From the NCBI GenBank assembly GCA_019633425.1, contig WSUB01000006.1, forward strand, positions 532,000-595,999: 64,000 bases of DNA, written 5' to 3'. Both the position numbers and the translations under genes were made by a program. Below are positions 45,130-56,790 of the stretch, one piece after another; the first letter of the stretch is position 1, and the number at the start of each line of letters is the position of its first letter. The DNA is from Tulasnella sp. 424 (Eukaryota; Basidiomycota; Agaricomycetes; Cantharellales; Tulasnellaceae). The notes below the pieces were generated by a model. That model was not told the origin of the DNA and did not search any database. It saw nothing but the letters and a program-made list of their open reading frames with translations.

Positions 45130-45695
45130 CTCGTAAGAAATCGGTTTGCTTAGGATGTCATGTTTCTCTCTGCTCGTCCTTTCGCTATGGTACTGCTGGA
45201 TTTCCGCTGTCTGTCGTCGATGTTCTTTCGTGTACCTTTTCTGTTGTTTATTACTATATAGCTAGGTCGTTATATTTTATTATATTTCTCTCTACGTCCG
45301 GTAAACCGATAAATCCGTCGGCAACCCGGGCAGAAGAAAGTTGTGGACGAAAAGATGTGAAACCCGAGACTCTGTAGAACCTCCGCGACATGCGTGTATC
45401 ATTCTCCCTGCATCCTGTGTTGTATTTCTAGACACGTTGTGACCTTACGTTGTATTCAAACTTACGCTACACTTTCTTCATTTGACACCTTTTGCTTCCC
45501 ATTCCGCATTCCGCAGACGGACTCGCAATTCGCGCGCAAGGGTATTGAAGCGGGATAACGTTCGAGCAGCCTCGGGATATATACTCTGAAGTCAACAAGG
45601 ATACTGTGTATTTTTGAGTGGGGTTCAAAACGAAGGAACGCTCAGATCAATCACATTCGAGCTGGGATTTTGCTGCAAACCGAGAAATAGCCGGC
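45130..45695. other. 3' flank of the GMC gene and start of the duplicated segment
   Basis: 45331-45375 repeats the last codons of the MFS transporter (39979-40029), including a stop-like end, and the homology continues through the MFS 3' flank. It is a non-functional tail copied with oxygenase copy 2. Confidence 0.75.
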
Positions 45696-46623
45696 TCATA
45701 CTGTGTCGATTTCATCTCCTCCAGTCGAAATCTTCTTATACATCAAATCGGTCCGGATTGCGTACTTTTCTCCCTTGAGGACCTTCGCCCCGCAGTGACG
45801 CAAGTTCCCTTGCTCGAATATGAGAGCCCTTCCGGGGCGTGGGTCCACCTCGACGACAACATCCCGCGTGAGGTAGGTTGAGAACTGCGTGGCGCCTCCT
45901 TCCAAATCTTCCTTTGAACCGTTGAGGTACAGCTGGAGGGTCAGGCAAGAAATCTCCGAATGTTCGGGAACCCGATATACTATTCAGGAATTCCGATCAG
46001 GCAGTGGAAAGATGGTCGGACTGGGTGCATCCCACATGCGTGAAAGGGCAAAACCACTCACCTCCATCATAATGAGGTTCGAAATAATCTCCTCTGACGT
46101 ACTTGAGGTACTTCAATTGCTCATTCAATCTAGTCAACTGAACCCGGTTCTCGTTCTTTGTCTTCGCTTCGTCCTCATCCCTCGCACCCTCCCGGCCCGA
46201 ATTATCTTCCCCAAACTGAGAATATTTGCTCGCCGGCGCATAGAGGACTTCTTCTGGCAGGTACGGCCTCAGTTTACTCAAAATCCAATCAGCCAACTCG
46301 GCATTTCGAGTAAAATTCGACCGGATTTTCGGTAATCCTCGACGACTACACCAGTTTGGTCTCCTGGACCACCATGAATTACGGCCGGACTCCACGGCGC
46401 GGCGGGAGTCCTCTCTCGCTTTCAACAGCTTTTGACAGTCTTCTGGTGTGAGGGCATTATCGATGATGAATGCGACCTTTCCTTCGTTCTCTGAGAGACC
46501 AACGGCTTCCCAGTCGACTTTGTGAACGATGATGGGAGCTGACTCATCGGACGATGGTGCGACTGGGGGTTCCGGCAGTCTGAAAACGGTAATGGCGCGT
46601 TCGGGGTCAAAGGATTTCAACAT
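45696..46623 (-). CDS. 2-oxoglutarate/Fe(II) oxygenase, copy 2, with an internal frame-swapped segment
   Basis: Two exons (46062-46623 and 45696-45979) of the same total length as copy 1 (281 aa). Most of the protein closely matches copy 1, including HYDG, LRHCGAKVLKGEKY and IRTDLMY. Between about 46310 and 46415, however, small gains and losses (net zero) put about 35 codons in another frame. The copy 1 block VVHGGPGDQTGGAVVEDYRK becomes SWWSRRPNWCSRRGLPK here. The core iron-binding residues survive, but the YRKSGR segment is lost, so activity is doubtful. The frame remains open, so it is listed as a CDS. Confidence 0.75.
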
Positions 46624-48544
46624 GATGAAGTCAAGAGGTTATTATGTTGAGGTTATGATCTGGTCCCCGACTCTATCCGTTAGGATAGGGAGGGTTTTGT
46701 TGGAGCTGGACGTCGCATTTTACTGCATCACTTCCCACCCCACGGCGGCTTATATAATCGTTCGTCAGTTAAACTTGCTTTCGGACTGGTTGATGGACCA
46801 CATCCACGCCTCTCTGGCTATCATATCGTTCTGCACGTTACAAGATGTCCGTTGTAGATGATATAGCTTGCGTGTGGGAAGCGAGTGTTGACGCTCTCAA
46901 AGTTGCCGCTTCCTCGCTGACCTTCAAGTGCCTAGAGGCTACCGCTCAGTCGCTTCACTACCTGCCTACCGCTCGGTCACGAGATGGTATTGGTTCGCTT
47001 CTGGTAATACATTTGTTAATTAGAAGTGAAAAAGAGAAATACAGGGCTGGTGGTGTTCTCAGCTCCGCCGCGAGTCTTTTATCTCGTTTCGGGGAATTCT
47101 TGCTTTCCCTGTTGAAAGCTCTCCAGGGTCAGCCTTCGGAAAAGAAGACATGGCACAGAAGTTGAAGGACAAGCGGTTTCAGCTGATAAGATGCAAAAGG
47201 CCTCTGATATCAATAGAGAAAATGATGACCTCTGGCCGCAAATCCCTTCCGATAAACTCTCGCTTCGACGCTCAAGCCTGCGCTCATGAAGTCAGTTTCA
47301 GATCACATCGAGAGCGAAGGGAAAATGGATGCCCTTTCAGAGCAGCAACTCGAGGTGGTAGATCTCCTAAACCGTTCAACAGCATTGCCTCTCACATTCC
47401 GGGTTCGCAAGCCGCTAAACTCCAGGACCGAAACAAAATACGGTCGTACATGGGCCTCTTTGGTCTTCGCCCATCTTTTTTACGATGAACACAAATGCGG
47501 CGCATAGCCCGCTTTTCCAGGTGTTCTGCGGAGACAAGTATGTAGATCTTTCGGAACGGTTTCCTGTGCTAGTGTCGGCATCAGAGCGAGCGATGCGCCT
47601 GGCAGAAGACCCTGTCGCTGTCGCTGATTTCTTCAACTTCTACTTACTAAATTCTTCGAGTATATGCTCAGGTGGGATTACAAAGCCCCCCGGAGCAACG
47701 ATGAAGGTAGAATCTTGGGAAAAGTCAGGGAAAACGTTGCTCGCGAACCTGCTACGATTCTGATTCTGAAGGTACAACGGGAAAGCTCGGAACAATGCGT
47801 AGAGCCACGAGCGCGGACCGCAAAACAAAACCACGATAGTCTTCCCCAGATAGAGTCGGGGACTGGCGCGTGCGCCGCTACACGATCTCCTTCGTCGTAT
47901 TGGTGCAGGTGGTACCGGACAAAGCGTTAGCTGTAACCGGTGCTCGGACGCGAACAAGAATCAGGTCCAGCATAGCCACTGAGGGCTTTTGCGGTCTCGT
48001 CCCAGACACCCGAGCACCCATGACATGACCCCGCAAAGGCGGGGCTCCAATGTGCAACCAGACTCACTCATCTCATTGACTACTTCGCAGACGATCCCCA
48101 ACTACAACGAGCAGACAGAACAGCAAAAAGACAACAAAGGAATCGACGACAACCGAACGGAAAAGCAGGTACGAGAATCAGACAGCCACGCGCGGGGAGA
48201 GATAGAGAGCAGCACATCACGAAAACGCAAGAGAGGCGGGGATAAAAAAAGAGGGGGAAGCGGAAAGCGGAAAAGGAAAGAACGATAAAAACACACAGGG
48301 GAGACAGTAATGCAATGGAAAGAAAAGAATATAAATACTTGTGCCCCACCTCAATTCGTCAAATCGAGATTCCCAAGTAGCAGTTTGCCGAGTTGTCGAT
48401 CGTCTTCGTTTGGTAAAATCGCCATCGAAAGGAAGTCTTCTGAAGAAAAAGAGAGTCGAGTTGCCATCCACCATCGCACGCCTCCTAGCCAAAACCCAAC
48501 CTCCGCACATCCCTCCCCAATCCTAAGCAACACACACGACCCGA
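46624..48544. other. 1.9-kb region, no convincing gene
   Basis: Upstream of oxygenase 2 and downstream of Dhh1. Plus-strand frames at 46845-47165, 47150-47488 and 47485-47763 could be pieces of a small or decayed gene, but have no recognised motif or consistent splicing. 48100-48300 is purine-rich and probably part of the Dhh1 3' UTR. Confidence 0.45.
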
Positions 48545-48693
48545 TCATCGAGGTTGAGGTTGACCTCGGCCGAACCCGCCACGTCCACCGCGCGCAGGAT
48601 GAGCTTGTCCCCGAGCCGCAGCGATCATAGCGGCAGCCTGCTGCTGTTGGGCCATAGCATTAGCTTGAGCGTTCTGATATTGCTGGACCATGC

Positions 48694-48731
<38 letters not shown>

Positions 48732-50661
48732 TGAGCCTGTTGGAGAGCGAGCAACTGTTGCTGTTGTTGCGCTTGTTGAGCGTGCTGAGCCGCAAGCAGC
48801 TGTTGCTGTTGGACGGGTGTATAGCCGTTACGCGGAGGAGGTCCGTTCGGCGTTGTGGAGTACACCTGAGTTGCCTGCTGTTGCTGCTGTTGGACAGCCT
48901 GTTGCGGTTGAGCGGAGGGGGTTCCTCCGGGAGAAGGCTGGACTTGAGATGGTAACCTCGGTTGTTGAGGGGCACGATGCGTCAAGCGGGTCTCCTGTTT
49001 CGGTGGCAAGGCTTGACTACCAAGCCTGCCGGTGCTGGTCTGAGGTTCGCTGGAACCTCCGCTCGGTGCGACGTAGAGGGTCTTGTCAATAGTTTGAGGA
49101 ATAGGTTGGATCTCCGTTCCGAGTTCTTGTTCAATGCGGTAGAGGTTGAAGCGATCTTCGTAGGTAATGAGGTTGATGGCGAGACCAAGGTGACCGAATC
49201 GTCCGGAACGACCGATACGGTGAAGGTAGGTTTCCGAGTTCTTGGGGAAGTCGAAGTTGATGACAACGTTGACGGCTTGAATGTCGATACCGCGAGTAAG
49301 TAGATCTACGATAGCGTCGATGGCAATCAGCACCCCTTCACTAAGTCGGCGTTGCTGCTTGACGCACCAGAGCAAACGAGGTTGCGGCAAGCCCCGTTGC
49401 GGAAGTCGTGGAAGACACGGTTACGATGCGCTTGAAGCATCTTTGCATGAGAATAGAAACAGGAGTAGCCGAGTTCGGTAATCTTCTTTGCGAGTAGTTC
49501 TACACGGTTAGTCGAATTGCAAAATATGATAGACTGATTGATTTGAAGCTGTGGCGTGAAACAACGAGGGTCGTTTTCAGTTTCAAACTAACTGACCGAA
49601 AAACCTCTAGTTTCCCGCACCTTGGAGAATAAAGTATTAAGACAGTGCACCTTTTGCCGTTCCTCAACATAAGCGTAGTACTGGGTAACACCCCGAAGGG
49701 TGAGTTCGTCCATAAGGTTAATCTCGTATGGTGTGCGCATGTGCTTCGTCTAGGGAAGGAAGCGATTAGAATACGGACGTCGTGTGTCAGGAAAGGAGAC
49801 GTACCTTGAAGTCCTTGACGATCATTGGGAAAGTAGCGCTGAACAGCATCACTTGCCTGTCCTCCGGAAGGAATCCCAGAAGCTCCTCAATGACTGGAGT
49901 GAATTCCGGGGACAGTAATTTGTCGGCTTCGTCCATCACGAAGATCGAGCACTTGCTGAGATCTGCTACGCCTTTCCCAGCCAGGTCCAATATCCTACCA
50001 GGGGTTCCGACGAGGACATGAACAGCTTCCGATAACCGCATAATGTCATCCTTGAGGGTCGTGCCTCCCGTGGTAACCATGACATTGACGCCCAAGTGCT
50101 TGCCAAGCATCTTGCACACCTGACTGGTTTGCAGAGCCAACTCTCGTGTGGGTACGAGAAGCATGACTTGGACTTGGTCTAAGGAGGTATCGATGAGTTG
50201 GAGGGAAGGGATGATGAAGGCTGCTGTTTTGCCGGTTCCGTTTTTGGCTCGTGCGAGGACATCGCGCGTCGTGAGTGCCATCGGGATTGCTTCCTCTTGA
50301 ATGGGTGAAGGCTTCTCGAAACCAGCTTCAAAGATGCCCATTAGAAGCTCCCTTCGGAGTTGCATGTCTTCCCATTCGAGACCTTTGGTGGCTGTCACGT
50401 CCTGGTATGGTCGGACGAGAGACCGTCAGCGCTGTGCAGTTCAAAAGGTCCTCCCGACCCAAAACCACGCACCTCGGTTTGCGGACGATCGTCCCTTTGG
50501 GGGATGTTTAACTGTGATTTCCAGTCGCCATTGTGGTTGGGTCCTCTGTGGGCGCGAGGACAAAAAGACGTAAGCGTCATCGAAACCCATCGAAATTTGG
50601 ACTGACGACGTGCAAGTCACGTCGATACTCACGGTGCTGGTGATTCTGTTGCAGTAGACAT
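48545..50661 (-). CDS. DHH1: DEAD-box RNA helicase Dhh1 / DDX6
   Basis: Six exons (50633-50661, 50473-50545, 49805-50401, 49621-49749, 49368-49548, 48545-49305) give 589 aa. The helicase motifs run in order: Q-motif ([13 protein letters not shown]), I ([10 protein letters not shown]), Ia (PTRELALQ), [12 protein letters not shown] (VMDEADKLL), SAT (LFSATFP), then in RecA2 the [19 protein letters not shown] and [10 protein letters not shown] motifs. TEDVTATKG before the Q-motif is specific to Dhh1/DDX6. The C-terminal 200 residues are Gln- and Pro-rich with a run of glutamines, ending in an RGG-like tail ([15 protein letters not shown]). Dhh1 promotes mRNA decapping and translational repression in P-bodies. 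Frame intact; single copy here. Confidence 0.95.
48694..48728. repeat. CTG/CAG trinucleotide run in Dhh1
   Basis: About eleven CTG units on the plus strand, encoding a pure polyglutamine run in the C-terminal tail; a likely length-polymorphic site. Confidence 0.8.
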
Positions 50662-50708
50662 TTCAGGCTAAGTTGTTAGAGGTTGATGAGGAGGAGTTCG
50701 ATGGTGAT

Positions 50709-51239
50709 CTACACGGGAATGTGGTGGGGGTTGGGGAGGGGAGGAGAAAAAATGCGTTTGAGGCTCGAGGACTTGGGAGGCCTTATCGACGGAGGTGAGG
50801 ACAGGACAAAGCGGTGAGGACTTGATTGATGAGTTTGACGAGTTTGGTAACTTTGTACTTTCAGAGTACGTGTTGCGGTGGCAATGAGGTGGGTGAAAGA
50901 GTAGACACTCGAGGCGGTTTCAAGAGGCTTAGGTGTGGGTTGGGGTGAAAGCAGTGGTTTTGGCAAAGAGACGAAAAAACGGGGATTTCTCGCGGCTCGT
51001 GATGTGAATTCGAGTACCTGTGACTGTTGTTCTGGTGCACAGTTACTCGCAAAAGACTCGATGGTGAATGCGAATGGTGGGTGGTGTAGCGATGGGATAG
51101 CTGGGGAAATATTCAGGATGGAGGTGGAAGGTGGGGATGGCGCAGTCGACGTTGGCACTTCGTCATCGCCGGCCCTGGGTTCAGGGCTGCTCCTGACGAT
51201 CGTCGCTCCCCCACGTCGACTGGGACCTCCGAGACTCAT
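50709..51239 (-). CDS. Hypothetical Ser/Pro-rich protein upstream of Dhh1
   Basis: An ATG-started frame of 176 codons (MSLGGPSRRGGATIVRSSPE...) rich in Ser and Pro, with a middle part (FAFTIESFASNCAPEQQSQV) that looks more structured. It lies on the same strand as Dhh1, ending about 50 bp before the helicase start, so it could instead be a long Dhh1 leader. No family recognised. Weakly supported: it rests on frame length only. Confidence 0.3.
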   Translation of the reverse strand: MSLGGPSRRGGATIVRSSPEPRAGDDEVPTSTAPSPPSTSILNISPAIPSLHHPPFAFTIESFASNCAPEQQSQVLEFTSRAARNPRFFVSLPKPLLSPQPTPKPLETASSVYSFTHLIATATRTLKVQSYQTRQTHQSSPHRFVLSSPPSIRPPKSSSLKRIFSPPLPNPHHIPV

Positions 51240-51627
51240 CTAGATGGACCAGGACTAGGTATGGTCGAAGATTCGTCGTTGAAATGTACCTGTTTTTTCG
51301 TTAGCATCCGACATTTTCGCTTCCGGCTTTGGTCAAATTCAAGAGGTCCCTACTACCCGTTTCGCCGCACACCCCGACGAGTCATCCTGCATTCTCAGAG
51401 CCAGGCATTCCAGGTGCCCCGCTCTCTGGCCAACCTTCGAAGAAGCTCTAGCCAAAGCTACACATGTACAACGAATAATTGTCTTCTTACGGACGTGCGA
51501 GCGGGACAAATCCCCCGGGTGAAGAATCCAAAGACCAGTGATGCATGCCAAGTATTCAATCCTGTTGAACGCCAAGTAACCGTACTATGTACATAGATGC
51601 AGCGAAACAGTAAATCACTCAAATACA
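51240..51627. other. Intergenic region, no gene recognised
   Basis: Lies 3' of the deaminase-like gene and 5' of the hypothetical frame. Nothing recognisable. Confidence 0.5.
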
Positions 51628-53786
51628 TCAAGATTCCTTGGTTGACTGCCCCGCTGCCGTGACGCGATGCACAAGGTTGACTTTGTCTGCTGCGGTGGTC
51701 TGCTGTGCTTCGTCATCGCTATCAGGTGCTGAATTCGGACTGCCGTGTCCTGAACTGTACTCGTCCAGACAGTTTCTCAACTTGTCTTGCAATTTTTCTA
51801 ATATATGCAACAACACCTTACGACCGACACCTTCTGGCGGCGTCCAACTGTAAACCATTCCGTGGGTAACCAAGTCACCGGCTTTGTTCAAGCCTAACTC
51901 TCGGAGTAGGAGGGCGCAGCAGTAGCAGCAGCGCTTTGAGACCCCGATTGACGCCCTGTCGCTCTGAAACAAAGGGATTAAGTACATAGATTGTACAAGA
52001 GGAGACCAGAGCGATATGACAGTAACGACTGACCCTGCTCCTCAGTTGAAGCTTGGCCGCAAGGTAGGCTTCGCAGTGAATGCAGCCCTCAAACTGATTT
52101 TCCCACTCACTACCATCCTCATCGAATGGGTCAAGCAAACTTTTGAGGGGACCGGGCTTGTGCGGAGGGTCCCGGCCCCCGATGGTGAACAGGTCTGTCG
52201 CCCGTTGACTGATAATCCCAAGCATATCTTCAACGCTCCTACTGCTAGAATCTGCGAGTGGCTCCAACGTCTTTTTTAGGCTTGCTTGACGCTTCGGCTG
52301 ACGGGCGAGGGGTGGCGGATACGGTGATGGTCAAATGTTGGGTCAGTATGCCCAAATTCTTCCGCCCTCTTGCCAGGTATGCTATAGCCCGGTGCCACTG
52401 AACAAGTGGTTTTAGCCAGCGCCGCAACTGCGCTGGTGGTGAGTCTTGGTCACCCCACAGGGTCCTTTCGACATCCTCGTCTACAGCCTCATATTCGATT
52501 CGACATCCGTCACCAAATTCGTTCGTAGAAGACGGAAGGTTCGTTGTTTTGTATCCCTAACAACGTATTGTCAAAGGTGTGGCGCTAGCAGGTCGACAAT
52601 GTCAACTCACCCTCCGTTTATCAAGAAGGTCAGACATACCCGCCATGAGCCTCCAAAACGTTGGCGATGCTCTAACAAGACTGTCCAAAAAGTCCATCAT
52701 GGCGTCAAGCATTTGCAAGTTGTCCTTCATTTCGTCCACTCGCTTTCGCTGTTGCTCGGACGACAAGCCTTGGCACCTCTGTCGCTGGTTTTGATTATCG
52801 TAGTCGATGCATTTGAATAAACCTCTTAGGACGTCTCCGACGAAGGACCATAGATACCAACCCTGGTCTTCCTGAAGGTCAAGGACCGCGGGTGTTCCCG
52901 TTGATAGCTTCCACCGAAAACCGGGGACATCATTCGGCGTTGGCAAGAATGGTAATATCCACGCCTCGTCTCTCCCCCTAACCCCGAAAGGGGCTGGTGT
53001 ATTGAACGACACCTTGCCTCCCCCATTGAAGTCATCTTGTCCAATCTCACCGATTTTGCCCTCTTTGTCGACTAGGAAGAAGTCGCGGTACGACCCCTCA
53101 AAACCTGGAATCTTGGCAGTGAATCGACTGTGTACTTTGGCGATGCAGAAGCCGTAGATGTAAAGGCGTAGGTGACTGGTACCCTTCTGGACCGGAGTCC
53201 GCTCGTCGGTCGAGTAAAGCTCGCGAAGGAGGTGTTGCAAGTTACGCGCATGTTCTTCCAGGGAGTTATTGTCCACACCTCTACAAATATCATGTAATTT
53301 CGTATTGGGGGATAGGTATTTGAAATCAGACCGACCTCTCCATACAGTAGAGCACGGGGTCTTTGAGGAAGGCGTCGACGGCCTCTGGGGTTTCCCGGGC
53401 CTCTGTTGTGGTAGGATATCTGTCAATACTTTGCATGCAGCATGGGGAGAAATCCGTCCATGAAACGCCACATAATTACACTCACGACCTGTTGGCGTTT
53501 GCGACGCGTCTAATCAGCCCTCATCTGCTGCTTCATGAATTATCTCGACATCAATACAATTATTCTCGGCCCGTGGGGTTAAAGCGATAACATCCTTGCC
53601 GTCCGGGCCTCCAGAGACGAACAAGAGGGAGAGGTTGTCTAAGGTGGGGAGGCGGGTGTTCTGGTGGGCCCTCACAGGCTCCTCAGCATGAGGGAAGATG
53701 TTAGACAAAATGGTCGAGATGGATCGAATGCAGCGAACGACTTCATAGATATCGGAAGTTGAGGGTGGTAAATTGCTGTCAGCCAT
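51628..53786 (-). pseudogene. OTT_1508-type fungal deaminase-fold gene with two frame breaks
   Basis: Five exons (53486-53786, 53336-53419, 52611-53280, 52034-52556, 51628-51963). The C-terminal part has the zinc-site pattern of the cytidine-deaminase-like fold: H-C-E (GCIHCEAYLAAKLQ) and, after an intron, the CxxC region (IGVSKRCCYCCALLL). This matches the family of fungal deaminase-like proteins named after OTT_1508. The N-terminal 400 residues form the long, poorly characterised region common in basidiomycete members. Two one-base lesions break the frame: a missing base near 53518, after HEAADEG, and an extra base in the C run near 52320. Corrected, the product would be about 637 aa. These could be true decay or errors in short homopolymers. 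The substrate is unknown. Confidence 0.65.
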
Positions 53787-55400
53787 GTTTGGCGGTGATT
53801 CAGGTTGGATCGGTTTTCTTCTGAACGTTTTTACGAAAAGGGAGATGACATCATATGTTGGAACGTCGACGTCTAGGCATGACCCGAATCCCCACAGCAC
53901 GACCCCCAAAGTCGAGTTTATCGTGGACAAGCAAAGTCTGAGGCCAAAAATCGAAAATCTATCAGTATCTAATGACATTAAAATTAAGAAGAAACCCAGA
54001 CATATACATCGATCCACTGCGACTATTAATTGCAGTCGAGGTCGAAGTAGAACAACACCAAATCCAAATTCACTCCATATTTCAGTGTAGGATCGGCGCG
54101 AACGCGAGCTACTGTGCTCATTAACTATTCAAGTTGCGTCCGACGAAGTGTGGGTCTATTGCAGCGCTCCACGACGGTGCTTCAGAACTGAGAGGGAGAC
54201 ATGACTAAAGTGGCTTTGTTTTGCCAAACCCGCCCGCTGCCGCTACTTCCAAGATCGGAGATTTGCGCGCGAAGAGAGGGGGCTAGGGCTACTCATGCAT
54301 TACAATAAATAAAGTTAAAACCTAGATAAATTCGAATAATTACGATAAAATAAGAACGATGGAGTATTTGGGCACCAGTATTATGCTGAAATAGAGTAAG
54401 ATAGATTAAAAATAAATTATGTTACAAGCCTATATTTATTCTTATTCCCTTACACCTGTGTTTGGTGAGGTGGCCAGCTTTAGGAGACCGACCTGAGTCC
54501 CTTACCGCCTTGGCTCGGTGGCTTGATCACGGTCGCAGTAGCCCAAGACCCTGTTTGTTTGTTTTTTTCCCCTCCCCCGCTTGACATATTACGCGCATTC
54601 GATATGTGAAGCCCTACATTTCCTTCACCTGTCTCCCGCGGCCCCCCTGTGACCCCGTTGAAATTCCAACTAATCCATCCCTCTCAGCACTGCCAAAATC
54701 ACTACAGCTTCGGACCTCAAGGAATGGCCCCAATATTGCTACCACCATGAATGACCGCCAAAAAGCAACGCTATGAGGTACATATCTATAAGTGGTCCTG
54801 GGGACACAGCTCAGGTACGATGCCCGGGAACGGTGACAAAGGGCCCGTATCGTCTGTTAGGTTGCATTGTAGTAGAATAGCTTCTATCCAGTTGTAATTA
54901 CTCCTCTAGTAGCTAACAATGTATGTCTGAAGCACGACGCACAATTTGCAGCCGCCTCCCCCCTCCGCCTACCGGAGAAAGCCTGTTCAAAAGCGTGAAA
55001 CGAGACACTTGACAAGGTCTTTCATCTGAAAGGCCAAACCACATGGAAATGCGCAACCTAATTGGTTATATTCAATTAAGTCACATTATTCTAAATTAAA
55101 TTAAATAAAAATAACGCTAAATTTAAAATAAAATACCCGCCTCAACTTATTCTCCTACAGCTGATTAGATAAGAATTGGCCATTTCATTTATTTATTCGT
55201 ATTTGAGCAGGCCTAGAGGGGGCGTCGTTCAAAGATTAAGAGTCTCATCCTACGCGGTGGCCCGTCTTGATATTTATGTCATCATGGTGCAGCTACATGA
55301 TCCATCAATGATAATAATGCAGTTGTAAGCTTCAAATACTCTGACTTGACCGCTTCAGTTCACTTGGGAGACATTCGGGAAGCAAACCCAACTCGGTCTC
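53787..55400. other. 1.6-kb AT-rich intergenic region
   Basis: No gene recognised. It begins with a block repeated at 61803-61900 (separate entry). AT-rich patches lie at about 54295-54450 and 55060-55200, unlike the surrounding composition, and may be remains of transposed DNA. Confidence 0.5.
53836..53936. repeat. Dispersed repeat in the deaminase gene 5' flank
   Basis: About 100 bp (GGGAGATGACATCA... to ...GTCGAGTTTATCGTGGACAA) recurs in diverged form at 61803-61900, in the same orientation. Confidence 0.65.
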
Positions 55401-56790
55401 TGCGATGATGGTGGTGCCAGCGGGGAGCTGTACATGACCCATCAACACGATCTTAGGGCCAAATCAATCGTCGAGCCGGGACATTTGAATCGCCAAATTT
55501 TCGAAGACCATGAGCCGATTTCGAAATAAAAAGAGGGTACTCCTTGAACGTCGACTCGGTGTACTGGATCAGTTCCCCTGGCTAAACATGGGCAAGACGT
55601 TGGGTAAAGCCTCAACGAGAGTGACTTTGAGCTTGTCGACGAGTTCGGGGTATCAGGCCCGGAGGTCGGCTTTGAGGAAATCGTGGAGTTTGGCGGATAA
55701 TTCAAAGCCTGTGGGACCCCGCCGATAACGACTAAAAGACACACACCACGTTGGTCTGAGGATGTCGATCTCGAGGCTGTTATGGTGTCCAGCTTACTCA
55801 AGTGCATTGGGCGATTGCCTTCTTCCTCGCTCTGGTCGGGGAACGCGGCGGCCTCTGTACAATGCACGATGCGTTCGCGAAGTTTCTCAGCGTTAGGCAA
55901 TTCCTTCAAGAAGCACGACTACTGGAAACAACGAATTGCCACAGGCGATGAGGAAGGAAGTCACGATCAGCAAAACAAAGAATATCCTGGGCTCGCTGCT
56001 CTCACCTTTTGTGACGCCGGGAATGCTAGGTCTCAGCGCTGATAGCGTTGACCAGGATATCGCAAGGAAAAATCATGTTTTTCATGCCTCCCTTGATTTA
56101 TGACAAGTCGACGATTGTGCCTTGCTTGCTGTTCGGATTGACTTTGCGAGCCTCGGCTTCATAGATTGAGATTCGGCGTGCTTTGCGTCGGGCGCTTAGC
56201 GGGTAGATTGGATGATCAAGCAGGCCTCGAGATTCCAGCTGGGATTGAGGGAAGCGGAGGCGTGAAGAGAAAGTGGTTATGCGGGCTGACGTGAACGCAA
56301 GTGTGCGCAATGGGTGCTGGAGAGGGATTTGCAGAATTGCAGTTTGGACTGGGTGAATATACGATCTGGAGACTCACGACGTTATAATCCTCGGTGTGCA
56401 CGTTGTGCAACTTGCTCGTCGCAGCCCAACCACTCCCGAGAAGGGCGGCGGTCTTCTTGTCCTTATCAAGGGGATTTCGACATGGCGGTGGGTGAGTCTC
56501 CTGCGTCGCAGAGTACATAAAAGTTGCGGTCATGCCAGGCACGGTGATCAAGGTGAGCCGACCGAACGTCGTCAGCGCTCGACGACATCGTGGTGGTGTT
56601 TTGATGGCGTCCTCAGTTCAACGGCGCGAGCCGTCCGAGACGTCGTGAGTAGCGTTGAGGAGGTGGACGATCCAACTGGCAGGGTTCGAGCCAGCGGCTT
56701 GCGAGCGACGGTATCGAGAGTCCTCCTTGCGGCTGTTCAAGATTGTGGACCATGTTGTCGAGCACTCGATCTTGTCCTTAACGCTCGACG
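55400..56790 (-). pseudogene. Decayed alternative (external type II) NADH dehydrogenase
   Basis: Pieces in order on the minus strand: an Arg/Ser-rich mitochondrial presequence-like stretch (near 56620-56740); DKDKKTAALLGSGWAATSKL with HTEDYNVV (first FAD motif); SPHNHFLFTPPLPS after a still recognisable intron; ARRISIYEAEARKV; MKELPNAEKLRERI with EAAAFPDQSEEE; and then, in another frame, the second Rossmann motif (GPTGFELSAKLHDFLKADLRA) and VTLVEALPNVLPMFS. These are the signature blocks of NDE/NDI-type NADH:ubiquinone oxidoreductases. Frames change several times. A TGA stands where the family has Trp (RA*YPEL, about 55707), and the C-terminal part is missing. Clearly a pseudogene. Confidence 0.85.

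Noticed and set aside
46845..47763. A plus-strand gene between oxygenase 2 and Dhh1
   Set aside because: Three adjacent frames could be exons, but no splice chain with good borders or any family motif supports them.
56680..56695. tRNA-like B-box (GGTTCGAGCC)
   Set aside because: No matching A-box or cloverleaf could be drawn around it; it lies in the NADH dehydrogenase relic.
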